Shown here: positions 34,752 to 43,263 of the stretch, in pieces | Layout of the letters: every line of letters begins with the position of its first letter | Position numbering within the stretch: position 1 is the first letter of the stretch | NCBI RefSeq assembly: GCF_024580145.1 | Contig: NZ_JANINI010000008.1 | Span: 1 to 64,000, forward strand | DNA length: 64,000 nt | Direction of reading: 5' to 3' | Origin: Methyloversatilis sp. XJ19-49 | Lineage (GTDB): Bacteria > Pseudomonadota > Gammaproteobacteria > Burkholderiales > Rhodocyclaceae | Translations under genes and position numbers: made by a program | The notes under the pieces: generated by a model | Seen by the model: the letters and a program-made list of their open reading frames with translations, nothing else | Told to the model about the DNA's origin: nothing | The model's database searches: none

Positions 34752-35960
34752 TTGAATTCAGCCCAGGATCCTGTAGTCATCGTCGCCTCCCGGCGTACGC
34801 CACTCGGTGGCTTTCTGGGTGAGTTGTCGTCGCTCGCCGCCCCGCAACTCGGTTCGATTGCGCTTGCGGCTGCGGTCCAGCAAGCGGGAATCCAGGCGTC
34901 AGACATCGAAGAGGTCTACATGGGCTGCGTACTGCCCGCGGGACTTGGACAGGCACCCGCCCGGCAGGCGGCCCTTGGTGCCGGCCTGCCTTATTCCAGT
35001 GCTTGCACGACCGTCAGCAAGGTGTGCGGGTCGGGCATGAAAGCGGTCATGCTGGCGCATGATTCAATCGTTGCAGGTTCCGCGGGCATCGTTGCGGCGG
35101 GGGGCATGGAGTCGATGAGCAATGCGCCTTACCTCCTCGCGCGCGCGCGCAGCGGCTATCGGCTTGGTCACGATCGGGTCATCGACCACATGTTTTTTGA
35201 CGGTCTGGAAGATGCATACGACGACCGTGGCTCGTTGATGGGCGTGTTCGCCGAGCAATGCGCCGACGAGTACGGTTTTTCGCGCGAGGATCAGGATGCG
35301 TGGGCGCTGCGCTCGCTGACGCGCTCGCGTGACGCCGCGGCTTCCGGCGCCTTTGACTGGGAAATCGCACCGGTGACGGTTGCCGGCAAGGGACGCGGTG
35401 CTCCGGCCACGGTCATTGCGCGCGATGAGCAGCCGCAATCGGCCAAACCGGAAAAGATTCCTGCCCTCAAGCCCGCGTTCAGAGCGGATGGAACCGTCAC
35501 GGCTGCGAATTCGAGCTCGATCTCGGATGGCGCGGCGGCCATTTTGATGATGCGCGCCTCGCGCGCGTCGGCCCTGGGCTTGACACCGCTTGCCATTATC
35601 GTTGCCCACGCGTCCTACGCGGGCGAACCGCGGCGTTTCCCGATGGCCCCTGCGTTTTCGATCCGCAGTGCGGTCGAGCGCAGTGGCTGGAGGATGGCCG
35701 ATGTTGATCTTTTTGAAATCAACGAGGCATTTGCAGTGGTGACCCTCGCCGCAATTCGTGACCTCGGTCTGGACGCGGATCAGGTGAACCCCCATGGTGG
35801 CGCCTGTGCGATGGGCCACCCGATCGGCGCAACGGGTGCGCGCCTGATCGTTACGCTTCTTGGTGCACTGCGCCGTGCAGGCGGCCGTCGCGGTGTGGCA
35901 AGCTTGTGCATTGGTGGCGGTGAAGCCACGGCAGTGGCGCTTGAGTTGTGGCAGGAGTAA
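34752..35960 (+). CDS. Acetyl-CoA acetyltransferase (thiolase II type)
   Basis: A 402-residue thiolase with all catalytic residues: the acylated cysteine C92 in Val-Cys-Gly-Ser-Gly-Met-Lys, H356 in Gly-His-Pro-Ile-Gly-Ala-Thr-Gly and C386 in Leu-Cys-Ile-Gly-Gly-Gly, plus Asn-Glu-Ala-Phe-Ala. It starts at TTG 34752, with AGGAG 6 bases upstream; this start matches the N-terminus of the family, whereas the open frame extends upstream to 34677 with unrelated sequence. In this setting it would cleave acetoacetyl-CoA to two acetyl-CoA, the last step of acetone breakdown. It could also work in the synthetic direction for polyhydroxybutyrate. Confidence 0.92.
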   Translation: MNSAQDPVVIVASRRTPLGGFLGELSSLAAPQLGSIALAAAVQQAGIQASDIEEVYMGCVLPAGLGQAPARQAALGAGLPYSSACTTVSKVCGSGMKAVMLAHDSIVAGSAGIVAAGGMESMSNAPYLLARARSGYRLGHDRVIDHMFFDGLEDAYDDRGSLMGVFAEQCADEYGFSREDQDAWALRSLTRSRDAAASGAFDWEIAPVTVAGKGRGAPATVIARDEQPQSAKPEKIPALKPAFRADGTVTAANSSSISDGAAAILMMRASRASALGLTPLAIIVAHASYAGEPRRFPMAPAFSIRSAVERSGWRMADVDLFEINEAFAVVTLAAIRDLGLDADQVNPHGGACAMGHPIGATGARLIVTLLGALRRAGGRRGVASLCIGGGEATAVALELWQE

Positions 35961-36201
35961 GCTTCACGTAAGTTTCGGATACACCAGCGATTTATGGCCC
36001 GAGAAGGCTTGCATTGATCGCTTCAGTACTTCCGGCGAATCTTTTTTCGTCGGCGCATAAGATTTAAACTCAGCCCGCGAGACGGTGTGCCTCGAAGTAC
36101 ATCGCTACGCAGGTCCTGGAGGAGTCGGACCCTGTGCTTCGCAACGCAATGTTGTGGCGTATGGGGTATCCGTCTGCCTCCGTGCAAAAAAGGAGGTGGC
36201 C

Positions 36202-38256
36202 ATGGATGTAAGGGACGACGATCAAAGCCAGATGTTTTCCCGCCCCGAGCGTGACCGGGACGTCATGAAACACTGGGAGCGAGTGCTCAACGGTGAAGAG
36301 TGCAGTTCCGATGCTCTGCGCCGACTGATCGACGATTCCTGGCGCCGTTGTCTTAACGCGCACGTTGATCCAGGCAAGTACCAGGCCCCGCCTCCCCTGA
36401 GCGAGAACTCGCTCTATTCCCTGCAGCAAAAACACGGCGATCTGCTTAGCGCAAGCACGCCGGTCATGGCGATGGCACGCGACTTCCTCGCTGAAACCGG
36501 CACCATCATGGTGCTCACCGACCACAGCGGTACCATCCTCAGCCTCGAAGGCGATCATGCAACGCGCGAAGAAGGCGAAAGCATGAACATGACGCCCGGC
36601 GCAAGCTGGAGCGAAACCGCCTGTGGCACGAACGCAATCGGTACGGCAATCGCCGTACGTCATCCGGTGCAGATCCATTCAGCTGAGCATTACTGCGCCG
36701 GTATCAAGCGCTGGACATGTTCGTCGACCGTCATTCTTGATCCCTACGACAGTTCAGTACTGGGTGCCATCGACGTGTCCGGATTGCACCAGACCTACAA
36801 CCGTCACAGCCTCGCGCTGGTGGTGGCGACTGCCAGCAAGATCGAGGGTCGTCTGGCCAAGCATGAAATGGGTATCCGTTTCCGTCTGCTTGAGCGCTGC
36901 ATGCACCGACTGACGCATTCCAGTGGCGACGGCGTCGTGGTGTTCGATCGCCGCGGCAATCCGGTCAAGACCAACGAGCGGGCAGAAGAGGCGCTCAATC
37001 AACTCGCGGTTGGCCGTATCGGCTCGCGCAGGCTCGATATTGCGTCTATCTCGCTCGGCCATGCCACCGATGACGGACTGCCTGCCGGTTTGCAGGGCTG
37101 GATTGCACCCGAATGGCTGGAACCCGTATTCGACAATGGCCAGCGCATCGGAACCTTGCTGACGATTCCGATCTTCCGGCCTCGCGCGGCTCACAGCAGC
37201 GCCGCGCCCCTGGTGGCGGAGAGTGCCGCACAGGAGCCGAGCAAACTTGACTGCGTCGTGGGCAAGGATCCGGCGCTGGTCGAATCAGTCGAGCGTGCGC
37301 GTCAATTGTCCAAGTCGAATGTTCCGGTGCTGCTGCTCGGCGAAACCGGTGTCGGCAAAGAGGTGTTTGCCAAAGGCATCCACGATTGCGGCAGCGCGAA
37401 GTCGGCACCTTTCGTCGTCGTCAATTGCGGCGGCCTGTCGCGCGAGTTGCTTGCGACGGAATTGTTCGGCTACGCGGAAGGCTCTTTCACCGGCGCACGA
37501 CGCGGCGGCATGATGGGCAAGATCGAAGCAGCCAACGGCGGCACGCTGTTTCTGGACGAATTGGGCGAAATGCCGCTCGACATGCAGCCGCACCTGCTGC
37601 GCGTGCTCGAAGAGGGTGAAATCTACCGACTCGGCGAGAATGCGGCCCGCAAGGTCAAGTTCCGGCTCATCACCGCGACGAACCGTGACCTGCGCAAGGA
37701 GGTGACCGACGGTCGATTCCGCATGGATCTTTACTACCGCGTCGCCGTGACGAGTATCCGCATCCCGCCGCTGCGTGACCGTCTGAGCGACATTCCGGTG
37801 CTGTCTCGTGCGCTGCTCGAAAAACTCGCGCTGCATCATGGTTTGCCGGCCCCGCAACTGAGTGCAGGCGACCTTGGTGACCTGTCGTCCTACTCGTGGC
37901 CTGGCAATGTGCGGGAACTTCGCAATGTGCTGGAATCGATGCTGCTGACGGGAGAACGTCCGCGCGCGATCATCCACACCGATGATCCGCAGGTTCGCGG
38001 CATTCGTCCGTTTGATGCGCCGATGCATGGCGGAGAGCAGCACATGTTCGGCATCGGCGAAGTGCGCGACAGCCGGCGCCTTGAAGAAGCCGAGCGGGAA
38101 GCCATCCTGAGCGCAATTGACGGCAGTCACGGAAACATGGCGCTGGCCGCGCGTTCGCTCGGCATCGCCAAGAGCACGCTCTATCTGAAACTGAAGAAGT
38201 TCGGGCTGGATGCGCTGGTTGAACGGGCCCGCGAGGTGCACGCCAAAGGCCATTGA
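36202..38256 (+). CDS. acxR: Sigma-54-dependent activator of the AcoR/AcxR type
   Basis: A 684-residue regulator. The N-terminal part has a GAF-like sensor with the Ala-Cys-Gly-Thr-Asn-Ala-Ile-Gly signature (about residue 139) typical of AcoR/AcxR. The AAA+ domain has Walker A Gly-Glu-Thr-Gly-Val-Gly-Lys (about 380), the sigma-54 contact loop as Gly-Ser-Phe-Thr-Gly-Ala (about 427; Ser in place of the more common Ala) and Walker B Leu-Phe-Leu-Asp-Glu (about 450). A Fis-type helix-turn-helix lies at about 641-671. The ATG at 36202 has a perfect AAGGAGGT. It is the obvious partner of the two sigma-54 promoters at 16342 and 20590. The effector is likely acetone or a related ketone/alcohol (inference from neighbours). 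The 240-base gap before it shows no clear promoter. Confidence 0.88.
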   Translation: MDVRDDDQSQMFSRPERDRDVMKHWERVLNGEECSSDALRRLIDDSWRRCLNAHVDPGKYQAPPPLSENSLYSLQQKHGDLLSASTPVMAMARDFLAETGTIMVLTDHSGTILSLEGDHATREEGESMNMTPGASWSETACGTNAIGTAIAVRHPVQIHSAEHYCAGIKRWTCSSTVILDPYDSSVLGAIDVSGLHQTYNRHSLALVVATASKIEGRLAKHEMGIRFRLLERCMHRLTHSSGDGVVVFDRRGNPVKTNERAEEALNQLAVGRIGSRRLDIASISLGHATDDGLPAGLQGWIAPEWLEPVFDNGQRIGTLLTIPIFRPRAAHSSAAPLVAESAAQEPSKLDCVVGKDPALVESVERARQLSKSNVPVLLLGETGVGKEVFAKGIHDCGSAKSAPFVVVNCGGLSRELLATELFGYAEGSFTGARRGGMMGKIEAANGGTLFLDELGEMPLDMQPHLLRVLEEGEIYRLGENAARKVKFRLITATNRDLRKEVTDGRFRMDLYYRVAVTSIRIPPLRDRLSDIPVLSRALLEKLALHHGLPAPQLSAGDLGDLSSYSWPGNVRELRNVLESMLLTGERPRAIIHTDDPQVRGIRPFDAPMHGGEQHMFGIGEVRDSRRLEEAEREAILSAIDGSHGNMALAARSLGIAKSTLYLKLKKFGLDALVERAREVHAKGH

Positions 38257-38263
38257 TTCAAAT

Positions 38264-38304
38264 TACAAAAAAAGGGAGCCGGCTTTTCGCGGCCCCCTTT
38301 TTTT
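38264..38304. terminator. Bidirectional terminator between acxR and the anti-sigma gene
   Basis: A run of A, a GC-rich stem with one mismatch (AAAGGGAGCCG with CGGCCCCCTTT) and a run of eight T lie between the convergent genes. It has the right features to stop transcription from both sides. Confidence 0.8.
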
Positions 38305-38317
38305 TGCCTCAAGGCCG

Positions 38318-39028
38318 CTACATAACCTTGACAGCCCGACCGATGAAAAGAATCGGGCCGGTCGGACGATCGATCGGCGAGCCCTGTTCCGGTTCCAGCG
38401 TGATTTCGAACAGCTGGTTGTTTTCCAGAGGCGGCAGCTTGTCCAGTTTCACGTCCAGCGTACGGCCCGGCTGAACCAGCCCGAGCGAAACCGGGCCTTG
38501 CCACTTGTCTGCCTTGGTCCAGAACTGGAAAGCCTTGGCAGGCGGCACTTCGCCACTGCCCAGCGGGATGAGTTTGAGCGACTGTTCGGTACTTGCCTGG
38601 ATCACCCAGCCAGGTGCCTTGTCGTCAGGCGCCACCAGCACGACCATGTAGCGCGGCGTGTCATCGCGTGGCGCACCGGCCAGGCCGGCAACCGCCAGTA
38701 TCGTTGCAGCGGCGAATCCGGTTGCCGCAAGGGATCGCCAAAAGGCCAGGTTGTCCCACAGACGGCTCCATGCTGAAGGCTCGACGCGTGGCACCTGGCG
38801 TACAACCGGTGCAATGCTGCGCTCGATGCGCGACCACAGCGCCGGGGGCAGTGCCTCGGGTTCCACCATCGCAGCGAGCGGAAGCAGGCGCTCCTGCCAG
38901 TAGCTCACTTCGGCGGCGAGAGCGGGGTCGGCCGCCATCTGCCGGCTGACCTGCGCATGCTCGTCATCGTCGAGCAGACCGAGCACATAGAGGCCGGCGA
39001 GTTCATTGTTGTCCATGGACTCATTCAT
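38318..39028 (-). CDS. RskA-type anti-sigma factor
   Basis: A 236-residue protein. The N-terminal zone (residues 1-80; Leu-Ala-Gly-Leu-Tyr-Val-Leu-Gly-Leu-Leu-Asp near the start) is the usual sigma-binding region of anti-sigma-K/RskA proteins. One transmembrane helix lies at about residues 103-120, and the C-terminal RskA domain is on the periplasmic side. The start at 39028 is set by an ATGA overlap with the sigma gene and AAGGAG upstream. It should hold the ECF sigma factor at the membrane until a signal triggers release. The signal is unknown. Confidence 0.85.
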   Translation of the reverse strand: MNESMDNNELAGLYVLGLLDDDEHAQVSRQMAADPALAAEVSYWQERLLPLAAMVEPEALPPALWSRIERSIAPVVRQVPRVEPSAWSRLWDNLAFWRSLAATGFAAATILAVAGLAGAPRDDTPRYMVVLVAPDDKAPGWVIQASTEQSLKLIPLGSGEVPPAKAFQFWTKADKWQGPVSLGLVQPGRTLDVKLDKLPPLENNQLFEITLEPEQGSPIDRPTGPILFIGRAVKVM

Positions 39029-39588
39029 GCCAGACACTCCTTCAGTGCCTGCAGGCCGCGACGTATCCAGGCCTTGACCGTTCCCAGCGGTGTGTTCATT
39101 CGGCTCGCTATTTCCGTGTGCGTGCAACCTTCCAGATAGGCCAGCAGGATGCTTGAACGCTTCGCAACATCCAGTTTTTCCAGACAGTCGTACAGTTGAC
39201 CGGATTCGGACGACAGCAACACCTGTTCGTAAGGGTCGGCAGCACTGGAGCCTGCCTCAACTGCGAATTCGGTCTCCGGCGTGGCATCAACCGACACCTC
39301 CCGTGCGTGGTCGCGGATATGGTTCAACGCGCCGTGGCGAACGATGCTGTAGATCCAGCCACGCGCCGAACCGCGGCTGGGGTCAAAGCTCGCCGCCTTG
39401 TCCCAGATGCGAACGAAGGCGTCGTGCAGGACATCTTCGGCAACATCGCGCCGGCGTACGATGCGGAGTGCGACGCCAAGCAGGCGGCTACCTTCAAGTT
39501 GATAGATGCGATGGAGGGCGTTGCGTTCACCTCGTACGCATGCAGCGAGGGCGGATTCGAAGTCAAAGTCGTTCGTCAGTGAGCTCAT
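39025..39588 (-). CDS. ECF-type RNA polymerase sigma factor
   Basis: A 187-residue ECF sigma factor with region 2 (Leu-His-Asp-Ala-Phe-Val-Arg-Ile-Trp-Asp-Lys, then Gly-Trp-Ile-Tyr-Ser-Ile-Val-Arg) and region 4 (Glu-Gly-Cys-Thr-His-Thr-Glu-Ile-Ala, then Leu-Gly-Thr-Val-Lys-Ala-Trp-Ile-Arg-Arg). It is translationally coupled with the RskA-type anti-sigma gene. Such pairs usually control envelope or oxidative stress genes and their own promoter. I could not find a convincing ECF promoter in the 420-base region upstream. Confidence 0.9.
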   Translation of the reverse strand: MSSLTNDFDFESALAACVRGERNALHRIYQLEGSRLLGVALRIVRRRDVAEDVLHDAFVRIWDKAASFDPSRGSARGWIYSIVRHGALNHIRDHAREVSVDATPETEFAVEAGSSAADPYEQVLLSSESGQLYDCLEKLDVAKRSSILLAYLEGCTHTEIASRMNTPLGTVKAWIRRGLQALKECLA

Positions 39589-39758
39589 CAAGTCATCCGG
39601 AGTAAAGAGCGAACCCGCCGAAGTATGTCAGCAAGCTCGCCGATCGGGCTAGCGCACAGTCTGTCTGTCGGCTACCCGAAACCGGACTGGTCGGATGCAG
39701 CACAGCGCTCGTTCAGGCTGGCGCGTGGCTCGTGAAATGTTGCAATGCGAAAAAGCAC

Positions 39759-39787
39759 TTGCAAACATACGCGAGCGTCTGTAAAGT
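39759..39787 (+). promoter_or_regulatory. Possible sigma-70 promoter of rhlE
   Basis: TTGCAA-N17-TAAAGT lies about 220 bases before the helicase start. The 420-base gap 39589-40009 between the divergent sigma and helicase genes holds this promoter candidate and no supported gene. A long leader would follow if this promoter is used. Confidence 0.45.
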
Positions 39788-40009
39788 CCGCCCCTCAGTG
39801 CAGAGCGGCCGGTTTCCGATCGGCTTCCGGGTAATTCCGGTGCGTGCACAGCAAGTTATCGTCCCTGGCCTGTCTTTTTCTCCCGCCTGTTTGGTCATGC
39901 GTGGTTGATCGGTTAGTGCCGATAGATCGTCGGGATTTCGCCCGACCAACCCGCTCCTTCCGTTCTGCCTCACGCAGCACGGCCGGTGGCCATCGTGTGG
40001 AAAAAACTC

Positions 40010-41305
40010 ATGGAATTCTCAGAACTCGGTCTTAACGAAAACCTTCTTGGCGCAATCGTCGAGGCCGGCTACCCCAATCCTACGGACGTCCAGCAGATGG
40101 CAGTGCCTGCCGCTCTGGCCGGTCGTGACCTGATGGTGTCGTCGCAAACCGGCTCCGGCAAAACCGCTGCATTCATGTGGCCGGCGCTGAATCGACTGAT
40201 GCAGGAATCGCCGGTCAAGGCGCGCGGTCCTCGTGTGCTGGTGCTGACCCCGACCCGCGAACTGGCGATCCAGGTGACCGAAGCCTGCCGCAAGTACGGC
40301 AAGGGCATGCGCTATGCCAAGGCGGTCAGCGTGGTCGGCGGTACATCCTATGTCATGCAGAACAAGCTGCTGGCCCAGCCGTACGAAGTGCTGGTCGCCA
40401 CGCCCGGTCGCCTGATCGACCAGATGGACAGTGGTCGCATCGATTTCGGTCGCCTCGAAATGCTGGTGCTCGACGAAGCCGACCGCATGCTCGACATGGG
40501 TTTCATCGAAGACATCGAAGCGATCGTTGAACGCCTGCCGCAGAATCGCCAGACGCTGCTTTTCTCGGCCACCTTCGAACCGCGTGTCTGCCGTCTGGCC
40601 GAGCGCCTGACGCGCGATGCGCAGCGCATCGAAATCGTCGCCACCGCAGCACAGCACGAGAAGATCGAGCAGCGGTTGCTGTTCGCCGACGGCATGGGCC
40701 ACAAGCAGCGTCTGCTTGACCACTTGCTGCGTGGCGAAGACGTCGAACAGGCCATCGTGTTCACGGCGACCAAGCGCGATGCGGACCAGATCGCCGAAAC
40801 GCTGGGCGAAAACGGTTTCCTCGCAGCTGCATTGCATGGCGACATGCATCAGGGCGAACGCAACCGCACGCTGGGTCATCTGCGTCGCGGAGCGCTGCGC
40901 GTGCTGGTGGCGACCGATGTCGCTGCGCGCGGCATCGACGTGGCCGGCATCAGCCATGTGATCAACTTCGATCTGCCGAAGTCGGCAGAAGACTATGTAC
41001 ACCGTATCGGCCGCACGGGCCGTGCCGGCCGCAGCGGCATCGCGGTCAGTTTGGCGTCCGGCGACGACGTGCGCCGCGTGAAGACGATCGAACGCTTCAT
41101 CCGCCACGTGATCCCTGTGCACACCATTCCGGGCCTGGAGCCGCGCGTACAACCGCGCAGCACGGCACCGCGCAGCGCTCGTCCGGGCAGCTCGGCTCGT
41201 CCGGGCGGCTGGGGTGCCAAGCCGGGTGGCGCACCGCGCCGCGAAGGTGGTTATCGTGGTGGCGCAGGCGGTGGCCGCACAGACCGGGCACGTCGCCCGG
41301 ACTGA
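40010..41305 (+). CDS. rhlE: DEAD-box RNA helicase, RhlE type
   Basis: A 431-residue ATP-dependent RNA helicase. Q motif at Tyr-Pro-Asn-Pro-Thr-Asp-Val-Gln-Gln, Walker A Ser-Gln-Thr-Gly-Ser-Gly-Lys-Thr (about residue 43), Asp-Glu-Ala-Asp (about 154), Ser-Ala-Thr, and His-Arg-Ile-Gly-Arg-Thr-Gly-Arg (motif VI). The C-terminal 60 residues are Arg/Gly/Pro-rich and probably bind RNA. The ATG at 40010 gives the usual RhlE N-terminus (Met-X-Phe-Ser-Glu-Leu-Gly-Leu); a GTG at 39986 is possible. RhlE proteins act in rRNA maturation and RNA turnover. Confidence 0.92.
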   Translation: MEFSELGLNENLLGAIVEAGYPNPTDVQQMAVPAALAGRDLMVSSQTGSGKTAAFMWPALNRLMQESPVKARGPRVLVLTPTRELAIQVTEACRKYGKGMRYAKAVSVVGGTSYVMQNKLLAQPYEVLVATPGRLIDQMDSGRIDFGRLEMLVLDEADRMLDMGFIEDIEAIVERLPQNRQTLLFSATFEPRVCRLAERLTRDAQRIEIVATAAQHEKIEQRLLFADGMGHKQRLLDHLLRGEDVEQAIVFTATKRDADQIAETLGENGFLAAALHGDMHQGERNRTLGHLRRGALRVLVATDVAARGIDVAGISHVINFDLPKSAEDYVHRIGRTGRAGRSGIAVSLASGDDVRRVKTIERFIRHVIPVHTIPGLEPRVQPRSTAPRSARPGSSARPGGWGAKPGGAPRREGGYRGGAGGGRTDRARRPD

Positions 41306-41327
41306 TCGCTGCAGCAGCCTGACACGG

Positions 41328-41366
41328 GCGAAGGGGCATCGGGGAACCGGTGCCCCTTCGCTTTTT
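41328..41366 (+). terminator. Rho-independent terminator after rhlE
   Basis: A perfect 11-base-pair stem (41328-41338 with 41351-41361) is followed by five T. Confidence 0.88.
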
Positions 41367-41437
41367 CATTTATTGCTCTACAGGTGTAAAGTTCGCACCT
41401 TTTTCCGGGCGGCGCGGGCTGCCGGAGGACCTTGACG

Positions 41438-41944
41438 ATGAGTGCTTCTGAAGCAGCGCTAGCGCCCCGGGTTGGCGTGGTGATGGGGTCGAATTCCGAC
41501 TGGGACACACTGCGCGCGGCGACTGCGCTGCTCGAGCAGTTCGGCGTGCCTTTCGAAGCACGCGTCGTGTCGGCGCACCGCACGCCGGACCTTCTGTTTA
41601 CGTATGCCGAGGAAGCGCGTGCGCGCGGCCTGCGTGCCATCATCGCCGGGGCCGGCGGCGCCGCGCATCTGCCGGGCATGCTGGCCGCGAAGACCACTGT
41701 GCCTGTACTGGGTGTGCCGGTGCAATCGAAGGCACTCAACGGCATGGATTCTCTGCTGTCCATCGTACAGATGCCGAAAGGCGTTCCGGTCGCCACCTTC
41801 GCCATCGGCGAAGCGGGCGCAGCCAATGCGGCGCTGTTTGCGATTGCCATGCTGGCGGGCGAAGATGCTGCGCTGGCCCGGGCGCTGGATGCCTTCCGCG
41901 CGCGGCAGACCCAGACCGTGCTCGACATGAAGCTTGACGACTGA
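41438..41944 (+). CDS. purE: N5-carboxyaminoimidazole ribonucleotide mutase
   Basis: A 168-residue PurE class I protein of purine biosynthesis that converts N5-CAIR to CAIR. The signature Gly-Ser-Asn-Ser-Asp-Trp-Asp (residues 17-23) and Ser-Ala-His-Arg-Thr-Pro, with the catalytic histidine, are present. GGAGG lies 8 bases before the ATG. purK follows, as in most bacteria, after a 168-base gap in which no convincing gene is seen. Confidence 0.95.
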   Translation: MSASEAALAPRVGVVMGSNSDWDTLRAATALLEQFGVPFEARVVSAHRTPDLLFTYAEEARARGLRAIIAGAGGAAHLPGMLAAKTTVPVLGVPVQSKALNGMDSLLSIVQMPKGVPVATFAIGEAGAANAALFAIAMLAGEDAALARALDAFRARQTQTVLDMKLDD

Positions 41945-42112
41945 TCATGCATTCCGGTGCTGCCAGCCGGCAGCGGCCGCTTGTCTTGCTTGTGCTGTGC
42001 GGGCTCTCGTTTTTCAGGTTCTTGTATTCGTTGAATTTCACCGCTCTTCGGGCACTGCTTCGCCAAATATGGGCGATGCCGGTACCAAGCGCTTTCGTCG
42101 GAGTCGCAACAC

Positions 42113-43258
42113 ATGATTCTTCCTCCCGCGACACTGGGCATGCTGGGAGGCGGTCAGCTTGGCCGCTTCTTCGTGCTGGCCGCTCATGAGATGGGTTACC
42201 GGGTGGTCGTGCTCGATCCGGACCGGAACAGTCCGGCCGGGCGGGCGGCCGATGAACACCTGTGTGCCGCCTACGACGACGCGGAGGCGCTGGAGCGGCT
42301 GGCGCAAGGCTGTGCGGCGGTGACCACCGAATTCGAGAACGTGCCGGCAGACACGCTGGACCATCTCGCCAAATTCATCCCGACTCGTCCCAACGCCGAG
42401 TGCGTGGCGGTGGCGCAGAACCGCATCGCTGAAAAATCCTTCCTGTCGGATCGCGGTTTCGCGGTCGGGCCGTTCGCCGCGGTCACCAGCGCCGTGCAGA
42501 TCGAAGCGGTCGATCCGGCGCTGTTCCCGGCGGTGCTGAAGGTGGCGCGCTTCGGTTACGACGGCAAGGGTCAGGCGCGGGTGGCCAACGTGGCGGAAGC
42601 CAAGGCTGCGTTCGAAAGCTTCCGCGGCGAAGCCTGCGTGCTGGAAAAGATGCTGACGCTCGACATGGAAGTGTCCTGCGTGCTGGCCCGCGATTCGGCC
42701 GGCCGAGTCGAACCTTTTCCGATCGCGGAGAACAGCCATCGCAACGGCATCCTGGACGTGAGCATCGCGCCGGCACGCATCAGCGGCGCGCTGGCCGCCG
42801 AAGCGACTGAAATGGCGATCGGCATCGCCGCTGAACTGGGTTACGTCGGCGTACTCGGCGTCGAATTCTTCATTTCGGAAGGCCGGCTGCTGGTCAATGA
42901 AATGGCACCGCGACCGCACAACAGCGGCCACTACACGATCGATGCCTGCATCAGCAGCCAGTTCGAGCAGCAGGTGCGCATCCTGTGCGGCCTGCCGCTG
43001 GGCGATGCGCGACAGCATTCGCGTGCGGTGATGGTCAATCTTCTGGGTGACCTGTGGTACGAGCGTGATCCGCACCATGCGCACGAGCCCGAATGGTCGC
43101 GCCTGCTGCGCGTCCCCGGATTGAAGCTGCATCTGTATCGCAAGCACCACGCGCGCCATGGTCGCAAGATGGGGCACTTCACGGTGCTGGGCGAGTCCGG
43201 CGAGCCCCTCATCGATCTGGCGATGAACGCACGTTCAGCGCTCGGCATCGAGGACTGA
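42113..43258 (+). CDS. purK: N5-carboxyaminoimidazole ribonucleotide synthase
   Basis: A 381-residue ATP-grasp enzyme that carboxylates AIR to N5-CAIR using ATP and bicarbonate. Gly-Met-Leu-Gly-Gly-Gly-Gln-Leu-Gly-Arg at residues 9-18 is the PurK N-terminal signature, and Asn-Glu-Met-Ala-Pro-Arg-Pro-His-Asn-Ser-Gly-His is the conserved C-terminal active-site segment. It supplies the substrate of PurE. The following gene starts five bases after its stop. Confidence 0.95.
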   Translation: MILPPATLGMLGGGQLGRFFVLAAHEMGYRVVVLDPDRNSPAGRAADEHLCAAYDDAEALERLAQGCAAVTTEFENVPADTLDHLAKFIPTRPNAECVAVAQNRIAEKSFLSDRGFAVGPFAAVTSAVQIEAVDPALFPAVLKVARFGYDGKGQARVANVAEAKAAFESFRGEACVLEKMLTLDMEVSCVLARDSAGRVEPFPIAENSHRNGILDVSIAPARISGALAAEATEMAIGIAAELGYVGVLGVEFFISEGRLLVNEMAPRPHNSGHYTIDACISSQFEQQVRILCGLPLGDARQHSRAVMVNLLGDLWYERDPHHAHEPEWSRLLRVPGLKLHLYRKHHARHGRKMGHFTVLGESGEPLIDLAMNARSALGIED

Positions 43259-43263
43259 GCCGC

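Noticed and set aside
41947-42189. 80-codon open frame between purE and purK
   Set aside because: It overlaps the start of purK, has no ribosome binding site and shows no family features.
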